Shown: positions 33,164-41,986, numbered from the stretch's first letter. The stretch is DNA of 64,000 nt from Nocardia brasiliensis NBRC 14402 (GCF_000308475.2 NZ_BAFT02000057.1:186001-250000), one strand, 5' to 3'. Translations and numbers: made by a program. Notes: generated by a model from the letters alone, not told the origin.

Positions 33164-34210
33164 ATGAGTACCACCCATTCTCTGCCCCGCCGCGGTGTCC
33201 TGCTGACCGGTTTGGCCGCCGGCGCCGGTGTCCTCGTGGCGGCCTGCACCGGCAACGACACCTCGTCCAATACCCAGGTAGCCGGCAACACCGGCGCGAA
33301 CGCGGACGCCGGAAAACAGGTCAAGGTCGGCTTTTCCGCGCCGGCCGCCGATCACGGCTGGACGGCGGCGATCACCCGCAACGCTCGCGCGCAAGCCGAG
33401 GGTCTCAGCGACGTGACGCTGAACGTCACCGAGGGCACCAACGACGTGGCCAGGCAGATCGAGCAGGTACAGACCCTGATCAACCAAAAGGCCGATGTCC
33501 TGGTGATTTTGCCGTTCGACGGCAACGCGCTCACCGAGATCGCGAAAAGCGCGATGGCGGCCGGTATCCCGGTGATCAACCTGGACCGCGTCTTCGCCTC
33601 CGCGCTGGCCTATCGCACCTGGATCGGTGGCGACAACTACGGAATGGGCATCAACGCGGGCAATTTCATCGTCGGCAAGATGCGCGAGGCGAAGATCGCC
33701 GATCCAGTGATCGTCGAGGTGGCGGGTATCGACAACCTGCAACTGACCCAGGAGCGCAGCCACGGTTTCCGCGATGCGCTCAGCGCGGCCGGATTCCGCA
33801 TCGCCGCAAGGCAATCCACCGATTTCACGGCCTCCGGTGGGCAGCAGGTGGCCAGCCAGATGTTGCAGGCGGTGAAGAAGATCGACGCGATGTGGAACCA
33901 CGACGACGACCAGGGCATCGGCGTGCTGGCCGCGATCAAGCAGGCCGACCGCGCGGGCGAATTCGTGATGGTCGGCGGCGGCGGTTCGACGCAGGCGATG
34001 AAGGAGATCCAGACCGGGAGCTCCCCGTTGCAGGCGACGGTGCTCTACAGCCCGGCCATGGCCTCCTCGGCGGTCACGCTGGCGCGGTTGCTCGGGCAGC
34101 GCAAGGCGCTCGGCGATCTCGCCGAACACGATGTGCCCGCGAAGATCACGACCTACTCCGCGGTGGTCACCAAGGACAACGTGGACCAGTACCTGGCCAA
34201 CGGCTACTGA
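33164..34210 (+). CDS. Sugar-binding lipoprotein (RbsB-type periplasmic-binding protein)
   Basis: A 348-aa substrate-binding protein. The lipoprotein signal ends at a lipobox (VLVAAC, Cys28) after the twin-arginine-like start LPRRGVLLTGL. The type 1 periplasmic-binding fold shows VGFSAPAADHGWTAAITRNA, INQKADVLVILPFDGNAL, PVINLDRVF and MWNHDDDQGIGVLAAI. The hinge residues resemble binding proteins for monosaccharides or polyols. It sits just after the permease with a 26-bp gap. Confidence 0.94.
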   Translation: MSTTHSLPRRGVLLTGLAAGAGVLVAACTGNDTSSNTQVAGNTGANADAGKQVKVGFSAPAADHGWTAAITRNARAQAEGLSDVTLNVTEGTNDVARQIEQVQTLINQKADVLVILPFDGNALTEIAKSAMAAGIPVINLDRVFASALAYRTWIGGDNYGMGINAGNFIVGKMREAKIADPVIVEVAGIDNLQLTQERSHGFRDALSAAGFRIAARQSTDFTASGGQQVASQMLQAVKKIDAMWNHDDDQGIGVLAAIKQADRAGEFVMVGGGGSTQAMKEIQTGSSPLQATVLYSPAMASSAVTLARLLGQRKALGDLAEHDVPAKITTYSAVVTKDNVDQYLANGY

Positions 34211-34232
34211 CGCCGCAATCGAACGGAGCCCG

Positions 34233-35414
34233 ATGACTTCGACACAGCGCCCGACTTCGACACAGCGACGCAACCTAAGCATCGGCCTGGTCGGCCACGC
34301 CTTCATGGGCCGCGCGCACTCGCACGCCTGGCGCAGTGCGGACGCGTTCTTCGAACTGCCACTGCGACCGGCGCTTTCGGTGCTGGCAGGACGCGATGCC
34401 GCCCGCGCCGCGGCCGCCGCCGAGCAGCTCGGCTGGGCGCACGCCGTGGGGGATTGGCGGCAACTGCTGGAGCGGGACGACGTCGACCTCATCGATATCT
34501 GCACGCCGGGTGACAGCCATGCCGAGATCGCCATCGCCGCACTGGACGCGGGCAAACACGTGCTCTGCGAAAAGCCGCTCGCGAACACGGTCGCCGAAGC
34601 CGAGGCGATGGCCGCCGCGGCCGAAGCGGCCGCCCGCAACGGCGTCCGTTCGATGGTCGGTTTCAGCTATCGCCGGGTGCCCGCGCTGGCGCTGGCTCGA
34701 AACCTGGTGGCGCAGGGGCGGATCGGCACTATCCGGCACGTGCGGGCGCAGTATCTCCAGGACTGGCTCGCCGATCCGGCGGCGCCGCTGAGCTGGCGGC
34801 TCGAGCGCACCCGTGCCGGGTCGGGCGCGCTCGGGGATATCGGCGCGCACATCATCGACGCCACCCGGTTCGTCACGGGGGAGACGCTGACCGGTGTCTG
34901 CGCGCTGCTGGACACCTTCGTCACCGAACGCCCGCTGCCGGATCGGCCGGGCAGTGGACCGGTCACCGTCGACGACGCGGCACTGTTCCTGGGGCGGCTT
35001 TCCGGCGGCGGGCTCGCCTCGTTCGAGGCCACCCGGATGGCCGCCGGTCGCAAGAACGCATTACGCCTGGAGCTCAACGGAACTCGCGGCAGTCTGGTCT
35101 TCGATCTGGAATCGATGAACGAGCTGTGGTTCCACGATCACACCGAAGAGCCGGAGCTGGCCGGCTTCCGGCGCATCCTGGTGACCGAACCCCGCCATCC
35201 CTATGCCGGGGCCTGGTGGCCGCCGGGGCACGGGCTGGGCTACGACCACACCTTCACCAACGAGGTCGCCGATCTGGTCGTCGCGATTGCGGCGGGCAAA
35301 GACCCCGAACCCAGCTTCGCCGACGGTCTGGCCGTGCAGCGGGTACTGGCGGCGGTCGAGGCGAGCGCGGCCGACGCGGGCCGCTGGACTGCTATCGGAG
35401 GAGCGCAACCATGA
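34233..35414 (+). CDS. Gfo/Idh/MocA-family NAD(P)-dependent oxidoreductase
   Basis: A 393-aa oxidoreductase. The N-terminal Rossmann motif LSIGLVGHAFMGRAHSHAW leads into DLIDICTPGDSHAEIAIAAL and the catalytic-site EKP motif (CEKPLANTVAEAEAMA). The C-terminal alpha/beta domain (GDIGAHIIDATRFVTGETL) holds the substrate. Members oxidise a sugar or inositol hydroxyl to a ketone. The start ATG at 34233 is preferred over longer frames. The stop overlaps the start of the next gene (ATGA at 35411-35414). Confidence 0.93.
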   Translation: MTSTQRPTSTQRRNLSIGLVGHAFMGRAHSHAWRSADAFFELPLRPALSVLAGRDAARAAAAAEQLGWAHAVGDWRQLLERDDVDLIDICTPGDSHAEIAIAALDAGKHVLCEKPLANTVAEAEAMAAAAEAAARNGVRSMVGFSYRRVPALALARNLVAQGRIGTIRHVRAQYLQDWLADPAAPLSWRLERTRAGSGALGDIGAHIIDATRFVTGETLTGVCALLDTFVTERPLPDRPGSGPVTVDDAALFLGRLSGGGLASFEATRMAAGRKNALRLELNGTRGSLVFDLESMNELWFHDHTEEPELAGFRRILVTEPRHPYAGAWWPPGHGLGYDHTFTNEVADLVVAIAAGKDPEPSFADGLAVQRVLAAVEASAADAGRWTAIGGAQP

Positions 35415-36418
35415 GACCTGTCACGCTGTTCACCGGCCAGTGGGCTGATCTGCCGTTCGAGGAAGTCTGCGTGCTGGCCGCGGGCTGGGGTTACGACGGG
35501 CTCGAAATCGCCTGTTCCGGCGATCATTTCGAAGTGGACCGGGCGCTGGCCGAGCCGAACTACGTTGCGGAGAAGCGCAAGACGCTGGAACGCCACGGAC
35601 TGCAGGTCTTCGCGTTGTCCAATCACCTGGTCGGGCAGGCGGTGTGTGATCATCCGATCGATGAGCGGCATCGCGCGATCGTCCCCGCCCGGGTCTGGGG
35701 TGACGGCGAACCGGAAGGCGTGCGCCGCCGGGCCGCCGCGGAGCTGGCCGATACCGCAAGGGCGGCAGCGCAACTCGGGGTGCGCACGGTGGTCGGTTTT
35801 ACCGGCTCCAGCATCTGGCACACGGTGGCGATGTTCCCGCCGGTGTCGCAGGAGACCGTCGAGCGCGGCTACCAGGATTTCGCGGATCGCTGGAATCCGA
35901 TCCTCGACGTGTTCGACACCGAAGGTGTCCGCTTCGCGCACGAGGTGCATCCGAGCGAGATCGCCTACGACTACTGGACCACTTCGCGGGCACTGGCCGC
36001 CGTCAGCAACCGCCCCGCTTTCGGATTGAACTGGGACCCTTCGCATTTCCTCTGGCAGGACCTCGATCCGGTCACGTTCATTCTCGATTTCGCCGACCGG
36101 ATCTATCACGTCGACTGCAAGGACACCAAGCTGCGCTGCGGTGACGGCCGCCGCGGTCGCCTGTCCTCGCACCTGCCCTGGGGCGATCTGCGGCGCGGCT
36201 GGGATTTCGTGTCCACCGGCCGCGGTGACGTGCCGTGGGAGGACTGCTTCCGCGCGCTCAACGCGATCGGTTACGACGGACCGATCTCGATCGAGTGGGA
36301 AGACGCGGGCATGGACCGGTTGGCGGGCGCGCCCGAAGCCCTGGCCTTCATTCGCGGCTACAACGCGGTCACTCCGCCGACCGTCGCGTTCGACGCGGCG
36401 TTCAGCCACGAGCACTGA
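35411..36418 (+). CDS. Sugar phosphate isomerase/epimerase (TIM barrel, IolE/IolH-like)
   Basis: A 335-aa xylose-isomerase-like TIM-barrel protein. Metal-ligand candidates are the Glu in FAHEVHPSEIAYDYWTT, the Asp/His in GLNWDPSHFLWQDLDP, the His in YHVDCKDTK and the Glu in GPISIEWEDAGMD. In similar operons these enzymes act on the keto product of the Gfo/Idh enzyme. Last gene of the operon: its stop is 6 bp from the end of the convergent MerR gene. Confidence 0.92.
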   Translation: MRPVTLFTGQWADLPFEEVCVLAAGWGYDGLEIACSGDHFEVDRALAEPNYVAEKRKTLERHGLQVFALSNHLVGQAVCDHPIDERHRAIVPARVWGDGEPEGVRRRAAAELADTARAAAQLGVRTVVGFTGSSIWHTVAMFPPVSQETVERGYQDFADRWNPILDVFDTEGVRFAHEVHPSEIAYDYWTTSRALAAVSNRPAFGLNWDPSHFLWQDLDPVTFILDFADRIYHVDCKDTKLRCGDGRRGRLSSHLPWGDLRRGWDFVSTGRGDVPWEDCFRALNAIGYDGPISIEWEDAGMDRLAGAPEALAFIRGYNAVTPPTVAFDAAFSHEH

Positions 36419-36424
36419 GGGTGA

Positions 36425-36796
36425 CTACTGAGGGGTGCAGCGGACGCCGCCGCTCGCGGCGTCCGCTGCGTTTTCGATGACCAGGTCGAGTTCGTCGCGG
36501 GTGTGCTGCAGGTCGGCGATCTGCCGCTCGATCCGATCGCGTTCGGCCACGAGGTGCTCGACCAGCTCCGGGGTCGACTCACCCGTTGCCATGCACGGCA
36601 GGATGTACAGAATGGACTTGCTCGACAGTCCCGCGCCGTAGAGCCGTTGGATCATGTCGACGCGACGGACCGCGGCCTCGGCGTAGACGCGCTGTCCGCT
36701 GGGGGTGCGTTCGGCGGCGAGCAGCCGGTGCTCCTCGTAGTAGCGCAGCGCGCGCACGCTGACCCCGGTTCTGGCGGCGAGTTCGCCGATCCGCAT
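36425..36796 (-). CDS. MerR-family transcriptional regulator
   Basis: A 123-aa MerR regulator (MRIGELAARTGVSVRALRYY, then EEHRLLAAERTPSGQRVY) with the coiled-coil dimer helix (LVEHLVAERDRIERQIADLQ). It lacks the Cys cluster of metal sensors, although Cys is present in ILPCMA and VRCTPQ, so the ligand is unknown. The ATG at 36796 is chosen because AGGAG is correctly spaced; the GTG two codons earlier is too close to it. Divergent from the Old Yellow Enzyme gene and almost surely its regulator. Confidence 0.92.
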   Translation of the reverse strand: MRIGELAARTGVSVRALRYYEEHRLLAAERTPSGQRVYAEAAVRRVDMIQRLYGAGLSSKSILYILPCMATGESTPELVEHLVAERDRIERQIADLQHTRDELDLVIENAADAASGGVRCTPQ

Positions 36797-36827
36797 GCCC
36801 ACTCCTGGTGATCTGCCTCACGGCGAC

Positions 36828-36859
36828 TTGCCTCTGACGTCAACGTCAGCTTTTAGCGT
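36828..36859 (+). promoter_or_regulatory. MerR-type promoter of the Old Yellow Enzyme gene with internal operator
   Basis: -35 TTGCCT (36828-36833) and -10 TAGCGT (36854-36859) are 20 bp apart. The overlong spacer contains the palindrome CTGACGT-CA-ACGTCAG (36834-36849). That is the usual layout of MerR-activated promoters, in which the regulator untwists the DNA to realign -35 and -10. Confidence 0.85.
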
Positions 36860-36897
36860 AGAGGGCGGAGTTCGAAACCGCCACCAGCGCAAAGGAA

Positions 36898-37971
36898 ATG
36901 ACTGTGACCAGCTTGTTCGATAGTTTTCAGCTCGGCAATCTGCGGTTGCCCAATCGGGTGGTGATGGCGCCGATGTCGCGCATGCGGGGCGGCACGGACG
37001 GCTCGGCGATCGCCTCGAACGCGATCTACTACGCCCAGCGGGCCACCGCGGGGCTGATCGTCTCGGAGGGGATTCCGCCCAGCCGGCAGGGGCAGTCGAA
37101 TCCGGGTGTCCCGGCCCTGATCACCGATGCGCAGGCCGCGTCGTGGCGGCCGGTGACCGAGGCCGTGCACGCCAACGGCGGCCGCATCTTCGCCCAGCTC
37201 ATGCACGGCGGCCGGGTCGGACACCCTGACACCTCGGGGTACCAGCCGGTCGGGCCGTCGGCGGTCCGGCTGCGCGCCGACGTGTTCACCCCGAGCGGAA
37301 TGCAGCCCGCCGCATCGCCGCGGGCGCTGTCGCTCGCCGAAATACCCGGCGAGGTACAGGTTTACGCGGACGCCGCCCGGCGCGCGATCGACGCCGGATT
37401 CGACGGCGTCGAGTTGCACGGCGCGAACGGCTATCTGATCCAGCAGTTCCTGTCTTCGAACGCTAACCAGCGCACCGATGCCTACGGCGGATCCATCAGC
37501 GGCCGAATCCGATTCGCCGTCGAGGCGGTGGCCGCGACGGTGGACGCCGTCGGTGCGGACCGGGTCGGCATCCGCCTTTCGCCGGGCGGCACGGTCTGGG
37601 ACATGGTCGAAGACGATGTGCCGGAGCTGTACGGCGCGTTGCTCACCGAGCTCGCCCGCCTCGATCTGGCCTTCATCGACGTGCTGGCCACCGTGGACGA
37701 GCAGTTGCTGATCGAGCTGCGCAAGGCCTGGCCGAAAGCGTTCATTCTCAATCCGGGCGGGCAGATCGCGCCGAGTCCCTCGGATCGCGCCGCGGGCGAG
37801 CACTGGCTTGCCCAGGGCGCGGATCTGATCGGTTACGGCCGCGCCTACATCGCCAATCCCGATCTGGTGGAACGCTTCCGGACCGGCGTGCCGATACGCG
37901 CCCACGACCGCGACACCTGGTACACGAACACCGATGCCGGATACATCGACTACCCGAGCTACCAGTACTGA
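36898..37971 (+). CDS. Old Yellow Enzyme family NADH:flavin oxidoreductase (NemA-like)
   Basis: A 357-aa FMN-dependent ene-reductase with the family blocks LRLPNRVVMAPMSRMRG, AQLMHGGRVGHPDTSGYQP, ELHGANGYLIQQFLSSNANQ and RTDAYGGSISGRIRF. It reduces activated alkenes, quinones or nitro compounds with NAD(P)H. The start ATG at 36898 lies right after AAAGGA; an in-frame GTG at 36904 has better spacing and may be the true start. Its promoter is of the MerR type, and a maleylpyruvate-isomerase-like gene is convergent downstream. Confidence 0.94.
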   Translation: MTVTSLFDSFQLGNLRLPNRVVMAPMSRMRGGTDGSAIASNAIYYAQRATAGLIVSEGIPPSRQGQSNPGVPALITDAQAASWRPVTEAVHANGGRIFAQLMHGGRVGHPDTSGYQPVGPSAVRLRADVFTPSGMQPAASPRALSLAEIPGEVQVYADAARRAIDAGFDGVELHGANGYLIQQFLSSNANQRTDAYGGSISGRIRFAVEAVAATVDAVGADRVGIRLSPGGTVWDMVEDDVPELYGALLTELARLDLAFIDVLATVDEQLLIELRKAWPKAFILNPGGQIAPSPSDRAAGEHWLAQGADLIGYGRAYIANPDLVERFRTGVPIRAHDRDTWYTNTDAGYIDYPSYQY

Positions 37972-37992
37972 AAGCTGTTCTACCGCAATCGG

Positions 37993-38649
37993 CTACCCGA
38001 GGACGAGGGGGAGCTTCGCGGCCAGCTCGCCGAGTTCGGCCTGCTCCGCCTCGGTCGCGGCGCGACGTCCGGTGCCGACGAGGAGCGCGTCGGTATCGGT
38101 GAACGACTCGGGGAAGGCCGTGCCGGCGATCTGCTCGAGCATGTCGCGGGTGCGGGCGAGTCCTTCCGCGGGTGGTGGTGTCGCGTCCGGGAGGTCGGCG
38201 ATGAGGTCGAGGTGGTGCAGGGTCCATTCGAGGACGTACGCGCCGAGATAGTCGCCGGTGGTGAGGACCTGGCCCTGGGTGCTGATCAGCTGTTTCGGGT
38301 CGGCGAGGTCGGCGGCGCGGCCTGCGGCGGAGCCGACGTCGTCGAGGTGCAGCCAGAGCAGCTGCGGCTTCTCGTAGGCGGCGGCCAACCGGACGATCAG
38401 CGCGTCGAGCGGGTCGTCTCCGGTCGGCGGAGTCTCGGCGACGGCCCAGTAGGTCACTGCGTCGCGGGTCGGCTCACCGTCGGCGGGCGTCACCAAGGTG
38501 ATCAGCACATCCTGTGCATCGATGATCAAGTGGCACACCAGGTCTCGCACCAACCACCCGGTGCAGCCGGAGGGCCGGGCGAAGTCTTCGTCTCGGAGCT
38601 CGGCCACCGCCGAGCGCAACGCCGTCCATGTGCGGGAGAAGAGGTCCAC
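37993..38649 (-). CDS. Maleylpyruvate-isomerase-fold (TIGR03083/DinB-like) protein
   Basis: A 218-aa mycothiol-dependent-isomerase-like protein: DLFSRTWTALRSAVAELRDE then FARPSGCTGWLVRDLVCHLI (the conserved W and H of the metal site) and YVLEWTLHHLDLIADL (second metal His pair). These proteins are four-helix bundles that use mycothiol or bind metal; the substrate is unknown. The start is uncertain. I use the GTG complementary to 38647-38649, which matches the family N-terminus, but an ATG at 38775 is in frame. Confidence 0.8.
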   Translation of the reverse strand: MDLFSRTWTALRSAVAELRDEDFARPSGCTGWLVRDLVCHLIIDAQDVLITLVTPADGEPTRDAVTYWAVAETPPTGDDPLDALIVRLAAAYEKPQLLWLHLDDVGSAAGRAADLADPKQLISTQGQVLTTGDYLGAYVLEWTLHHLDLIADLPDATPPPAEGLARTRDMLEQIAGTAFPESFTDTDALLVGTGRRAATEAEQAELGELAAKLPLVLG

Positions 38650-38897
38650 ATCGGCACGGTAGTGCGTTCTGCCATGGCGGACAAGCGCATTCGGCGCGGC
38701 GACCCACGCACACAGCCGGACCGTTTCGGGCAGTGGCGCACCGGAACAGACGCCGATACCGGAGGTAGCGGGCAACTCGAGCGAAGAGGTCCGACCCTGG
38801 CCTGTTTTCGCGCGGATGCGGTGTGATCATCGCGTCGGTACCGCGCCGACGCGGCCCCGCGCGCGACGATAGGGGTTACCGCAACGAGGAGCAGGCC

Positions 38898-40835
38898 ATG
38901 ACCACCGAGTCACCAGGTGCAGTGCAGACCCTTCCGCCGCAGCGGCTGCCCACCACTCGGCTCGCGGTGGTGGTCGGCGCGCTCGGCGTCGTGTTCGGCG
39001 ATATCGGCACCAGCCCGATCTACACGCTGCAGACCGTGTTCGATCCCGGCGACCCGCATCCGGTGCCGCTCAGCCCGGACAACGTCTACGGCATCGTGTC
39101 GCTGATCTTCTGGTCGGTGATGCTGATCGTCACGCTCACCTACGTGACGCTGATCCTGCGCGTCGACAACGACGGCGAGGGCGGGATCATGGCGCTGATC
39201 ACGCTGCTGCGCCGGATGGGCGGTGCCCGCAGCCGCGGCACCGCCGTCCTGGCCGCGGTCGGCATCTTCGGTGCCGCACTGTTTTTCGGCGACAGCATGA
39301 TCACCCCGGCGATCTCGGTGCTGTCCGCCGTGGAAGGCGTGAAGGTGGTCCAGCCGGAACTGGCGGAGCTGGTCGTGCCGACCACGGTGGTGATCATCGT
39401 GGTGCTGTTCGCGGTGCAGCGCCGCGGCACCGCCGCGGTCGGCCGGCTGTTCGGGCCGGTGATGATCGTCTGGTTCGGCGCGATCGGCGCCTGCGGTATC
39501 GGCGGCATCGCCGGGCATCCGGAAATCCTGAAGGCGTTGTCGCCGACCTACGCGCTGGGCTTCATGGCCGGGCACTTCGGCATCGCGTTCTTCGCCTTGG
39601 CGGCGGTGGTGCTGGCGGTCACCGGCGCGGAGGCGCTGTACGCGGATATGGGCCATTTCGGCCGCAAGGCGATCACGCACGGCTGGCTCGGTCTGGTGCT
39701 GCCCGCGTGCACGCTGAGTTACCTCGGGCAGGGCGCGCTGCTGCTCGGCGACGAGACCGCGGTGGGCAGCCCGTTCTTTCTGCTGGCACCGGGCTGGGCG
39801 CGGCTGCCGATGGTGCTGATCGCGACGGCGGCGACGGTGATCGCCTCGCAGGCGGTGATCACCGGCGCCTATTCGGTGGCGTCGCAGGCGGCGCAGCTCG
39901 GCTATCTGCCGCGGCTGCGGGTGACGCACACCTCGGAGTCGACCATCGGGCAGATCTATGTGCCGTGGATCAATTGGGTCCTGATGGTTTCGGTGATCAC
40001 CCTGGTGCTGGCGTTCCGCAGTTCGGCCGCGCTGGCCTACGCGTTCGGGATGGCGGTGACCGGGACGATCACAATCGCGACGCTGCTGTTCTTCTACATG
40101 GTGCGGGTGAAATGGCAGGCCCCGCTGTGGCTCGTGCTGTTCGGCGCCGTCCCGCTGCTGCTGGTCGACCTGATGTTCTTCGCGGCGAACCTGACCAAGC
40201 TGGTGCACGGTGCGTGGTTGCCGCTGTTGATCGCGCTCACCGCGTTCACGGTGATGACCACCTGGGCGCGCGGACGGGTGGTCGTCACCCGGGCGCGCGA
40301 GGAGAAGGAGGGTTCGCTGCGCGCCTTCATCGAGGAGCTGCGCGATCGGCGCCCGCCGCTGCGCCGCGTCCCGGGCACCGCGGTGTTCTTGAACCGCGGC
40401 AAGCAGACCACGCCGCTGGCGATGCGCGCCAATGTCGAACACAACCACGTGCTGCACGAGCACGTGGTGATCCTCTCGATCGAGACCGAGCCGGTGCCGC
40501 GCGTCCCGGACGCCGCGCGAACCGAGGTAGACGCGCTGGGCTACGGCGATGACGGAATCATCCATGTGACAGCGCGTTTCGGCTATATGGAGACGCCGAA
40601 CATCCCGCACACCCTGCGGCTGCTCGACCCCGCGTCCACCGAGGGGCAGCTCTCGGTCGACGGGGCCTCGTACTTCCTGTCGAAGATCGAGCTGAAACGC
40701 GGCCCGGCGCCGACCATGGCGACCTGGCGCAAGCATCTGTTCATCGCCACGTCCTACATCACCGCCGACGCCGCGGAGTATTTCGGCCTGCCCGGCGAGC
40801 GCACCGTGATCATGGGCTCCCGCGTCGAGGTGTAA
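38898..40835 (+). CDS. kup: Kup-type potassium uptake transporter
   Basis: A 645-aa KUP/HAK/KT transporter that imports K+ with protons. It has about 12 transmembrane helices and a hydrophilic C-terminus. The signature N-terminal block is VFGDIGTSPIYTLQTVF, followed by SLIFWSVMLIVTLTYVTLIL and DNDGEGGIMALITLLRR. The start ATG at 38898 has GAGGAGCAGG upstream. A short 5' leader shows no c-di-AMP riboswitch. It is followed immediately by the TetR remnant on the other strand. Confidence 0.96.
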   Translation: MTTESPGAVQTLPPQRLPTTRLAVVVGALGVVFGDIGTSPIYTLQTVFDPGDPHPVPLSPDNVYGIVSLIFWSVMLIVTLTYVTLILRVDNDGEGGIMALITLLRRMGGARSRGTAVLAAVGIFGAALFFGDSMITPAISVLSAVEGVKVVQPELAELVVPTTVVIIVVLFAVQRRGTAAVGRLFGPVMIVWFGAIGACGIGGIAGHPEILKALSPTYALGFMAGHFGIAFFALAAVVLAVTGAEALYADMGHFGRKAITHGWLGLVLPACTLSYLGQGALLLGDETAVGSPFFLLAPGWARLPMVLIATAATVIASQAVITGAYSVASQAAQLGYLPRLRVTHTSESTIGQIYVPWINWVLMVSVITLVLAFRSSAALAYAFGMAVTGTITIATLLFFYMVRVKWQAPLWLVLFGAVPLLLVDLMFFAANLTKLVHGAWLPLLIALTAFTVMTTWARGRVVVTRAREEKEGSLRAFIEELRDRRPPLRRVPGTAVFLNRGKQTTPLAMRANVEHNHVLHEHVVILSIETEPVPRVPDAARTEVDALGYGDDGIIHVTARFGYMETPNIPHTLRLLDPASTEGQLSVDGASYFLSKIELKRGPAPTMATWRKHLFIATSYITADAAEYFGLPGERTVIMGSRVEV

Positions 40836-40836
40836 T

Positions 40837-41029
40837 TCAGGTCGCGGCGCCCAGGGCACGCAACAGCAGGTCGGTCAGGGTGTCGAGGTAATCCGATTCG
40901 ATCGGGGCGCTGCGGACCGACAATCGCCAGTAGAGCGGCGCGGCGACGACGTCGAGCGCGAGTTCGATGTTCAGGTCCGCGTGAACGAACCGCTGCCGCT
41001 GGTCGAGCCGTTCTTGAAAACCGCTGTGC
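40837..41029 (-). pseudogene. TetR-family regulator, C-terminal remnant
   Basis: The minus strand reads ADLNIELALDVVAAPLYWRL and then SVRSAPIESDYLDTLTDLLL followed by RALGAAT, a typical TetR ligand-domain end. The helix-turn-helix and most of the core are missing: beyond about 41029 the sequence becomes the NmrA-like remnant on the other strand. The stop lies 2 bp after the kup stop. Confidence 0.7.
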
Positions 41030-41351
41030 GCGGGGGGTCCAGCGGGTGGTGCTGCTCGGCTCGTCCGCCGTGCCCGCCGGTCCGGCCGGGTTGGGTGCGC
41101 TCTACGGGCTGGTACGCGACACCGCGGCGGAGTGGACGGTGCTGCGTCCGTCCTGGTTCATGCAGAACTTCACCGGTGACCACAGTGTCGCGCTGGGCGT
41201 GCGTGCCGGGGAGATCGTCACGGCCACCGGCGCGGGCCGGGTGGCGTTCATCGACGCGGACGATATCGGCGCGGTCGCCGGGCACGCGCTCGCCGACTTC
41301 GTGCGCAACGCGCTGCCAGGTCATTCGTCGGTTCCGGGGGCGGCGCGATAA
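41022..41351 (+). pseudogene. NmrA/SDR-type NAD(P)-binding protein, internal fragment
   Basis: The frame reads GVQRVVLLGSSAVPAGPAGL, then EWTVLRPSWFMQNFTGDHSV and GRVAFIDADDIGAVAGHALA, the middle of an atypical short-chain dehydrogenase (NmrA-like). The N-terminal Gly-rich cofactor motif and the C-terminal substrate region are absent. It abuts the TetR remnant with both 5' ends missing. Confidence 0.7.
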
Positions 41352-41360
41352 CTTGGTCCG

Positions 41361-41951
41361 GTGATCAGAAATTCGGTACCCACGACGGCGGGAGCATGGC
41401 GGGCGGGTGACGGCACAGCAGTGTCGTTGCGGGAGGCGACAGTGGCGTGGGCCTTGGCCGCGCACGCGGAACTTTCCGAAATCGCTACGGGGTATGGACA
41501 TTTCATCACCGTGAACGAATTGGCCGAGCGGGTGCAGGAGGCGTCCGGGGTGCACACCGCGGCCCCGACCCGCACCTGGATGGACGCGATCCTGCGCAAG
41601 ATCGCCCGGCGCTGCCACAAGGCGGGCGAGCCGCCGCTCACCGCGCTGTGCGTGCGCCGCAATCACACCGTCGGCGACACCTACAAGTACGTGCTCGAAC
41701 TCGCGGGCCTGCCGATCCCGAACGATCTGGAGACGCACGCCGCGTACGCCCGGTGGCAGTGTTACGAATTCCACGGCGCGGCGATGCCCGCGGAGATGGG
41801 CGTGCCGCCGCTCACGCCGAAGGTGGCGGGCCGTCGTTCGGTGAGCACCGCCGTGCAGACAGAGGTCAAGCCGCAGCCGACGCGTCCGGCGGTCTGCGCG
41901 CAGTGCTTCATCCAGCTGCCGGCCAGTGGCGCCTGCGAATACTGCGTGTAG
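41361..41951 (+). CDS. Hypothetical protein with C-terminal zinc ribbon
   Basis: A 196-aa protein not recognised by family. The N-terminal 100 residues look like a helical/winged fold (REATVAWALAAHAELSEIAT, then ITVNELAERVQEASGV). A conserved middle part (LCVRRNHTVGDTYKYVLELA) leads to a Pro-rich linker and a terminal CxxC...CxxC ribbon (CAQCFIQLPASGACEYC) that likely binds zinc. The pattern suggests a nucleic-acid-binding or regulatory protein. It starts with GTG, 9 bp after the NmrA remnant, and is followed by a strong bidirectional terminator. Confidence 0.65.
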   Translation: MIRNSVPTTAGAWRAGDGTAVSLREATVAWALAAHAELSEIATGYGHFITVNELAERVQEASGVHTAAPTRTWMDAILRKIARRCHKAGEPPLTALCVRRNHTVGDTYKYVLELAGLPIPNDLETHAAYARWQCYEFHGAAMPAEMGVPPLTPKVAGRRSVSTAVQTEVKPQPTRPAVCAQCFIQLPASGACEYCV

Positions 41952-41986
41952 CGCAGTCGGGTCCGGGACTACCGGACCCGACTGCG
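41952..41986. terminator. Strong hairpin between convergent genes, bidirectional terminator
   Basis: CGCAGTCGGGTCCGG (41952-41966), loop GACTA, CCGGACCCGACTGCG (41972-41986): a perfect 15-bp stem located between the stop of the zinc-ribbon gene and the stop of the DUF8020-like gene. There is no T run, so it may depend on the very stable stem alone, as often in high-GC actinomycetes. Confidence 0.8.

Noticed and set aside
38776..38897. c-di-AMP riboswitch before kup
   Set aside because: The leader is only about 120 bp at most and shows none of the conserved pairing seen in ydaO-type elements.
38910..40859. 649-aa minus-strand ORF across kup
   Set aside because: Shadow of kup, dominated by Arg/His/Gln; no membrane segments or motifs.
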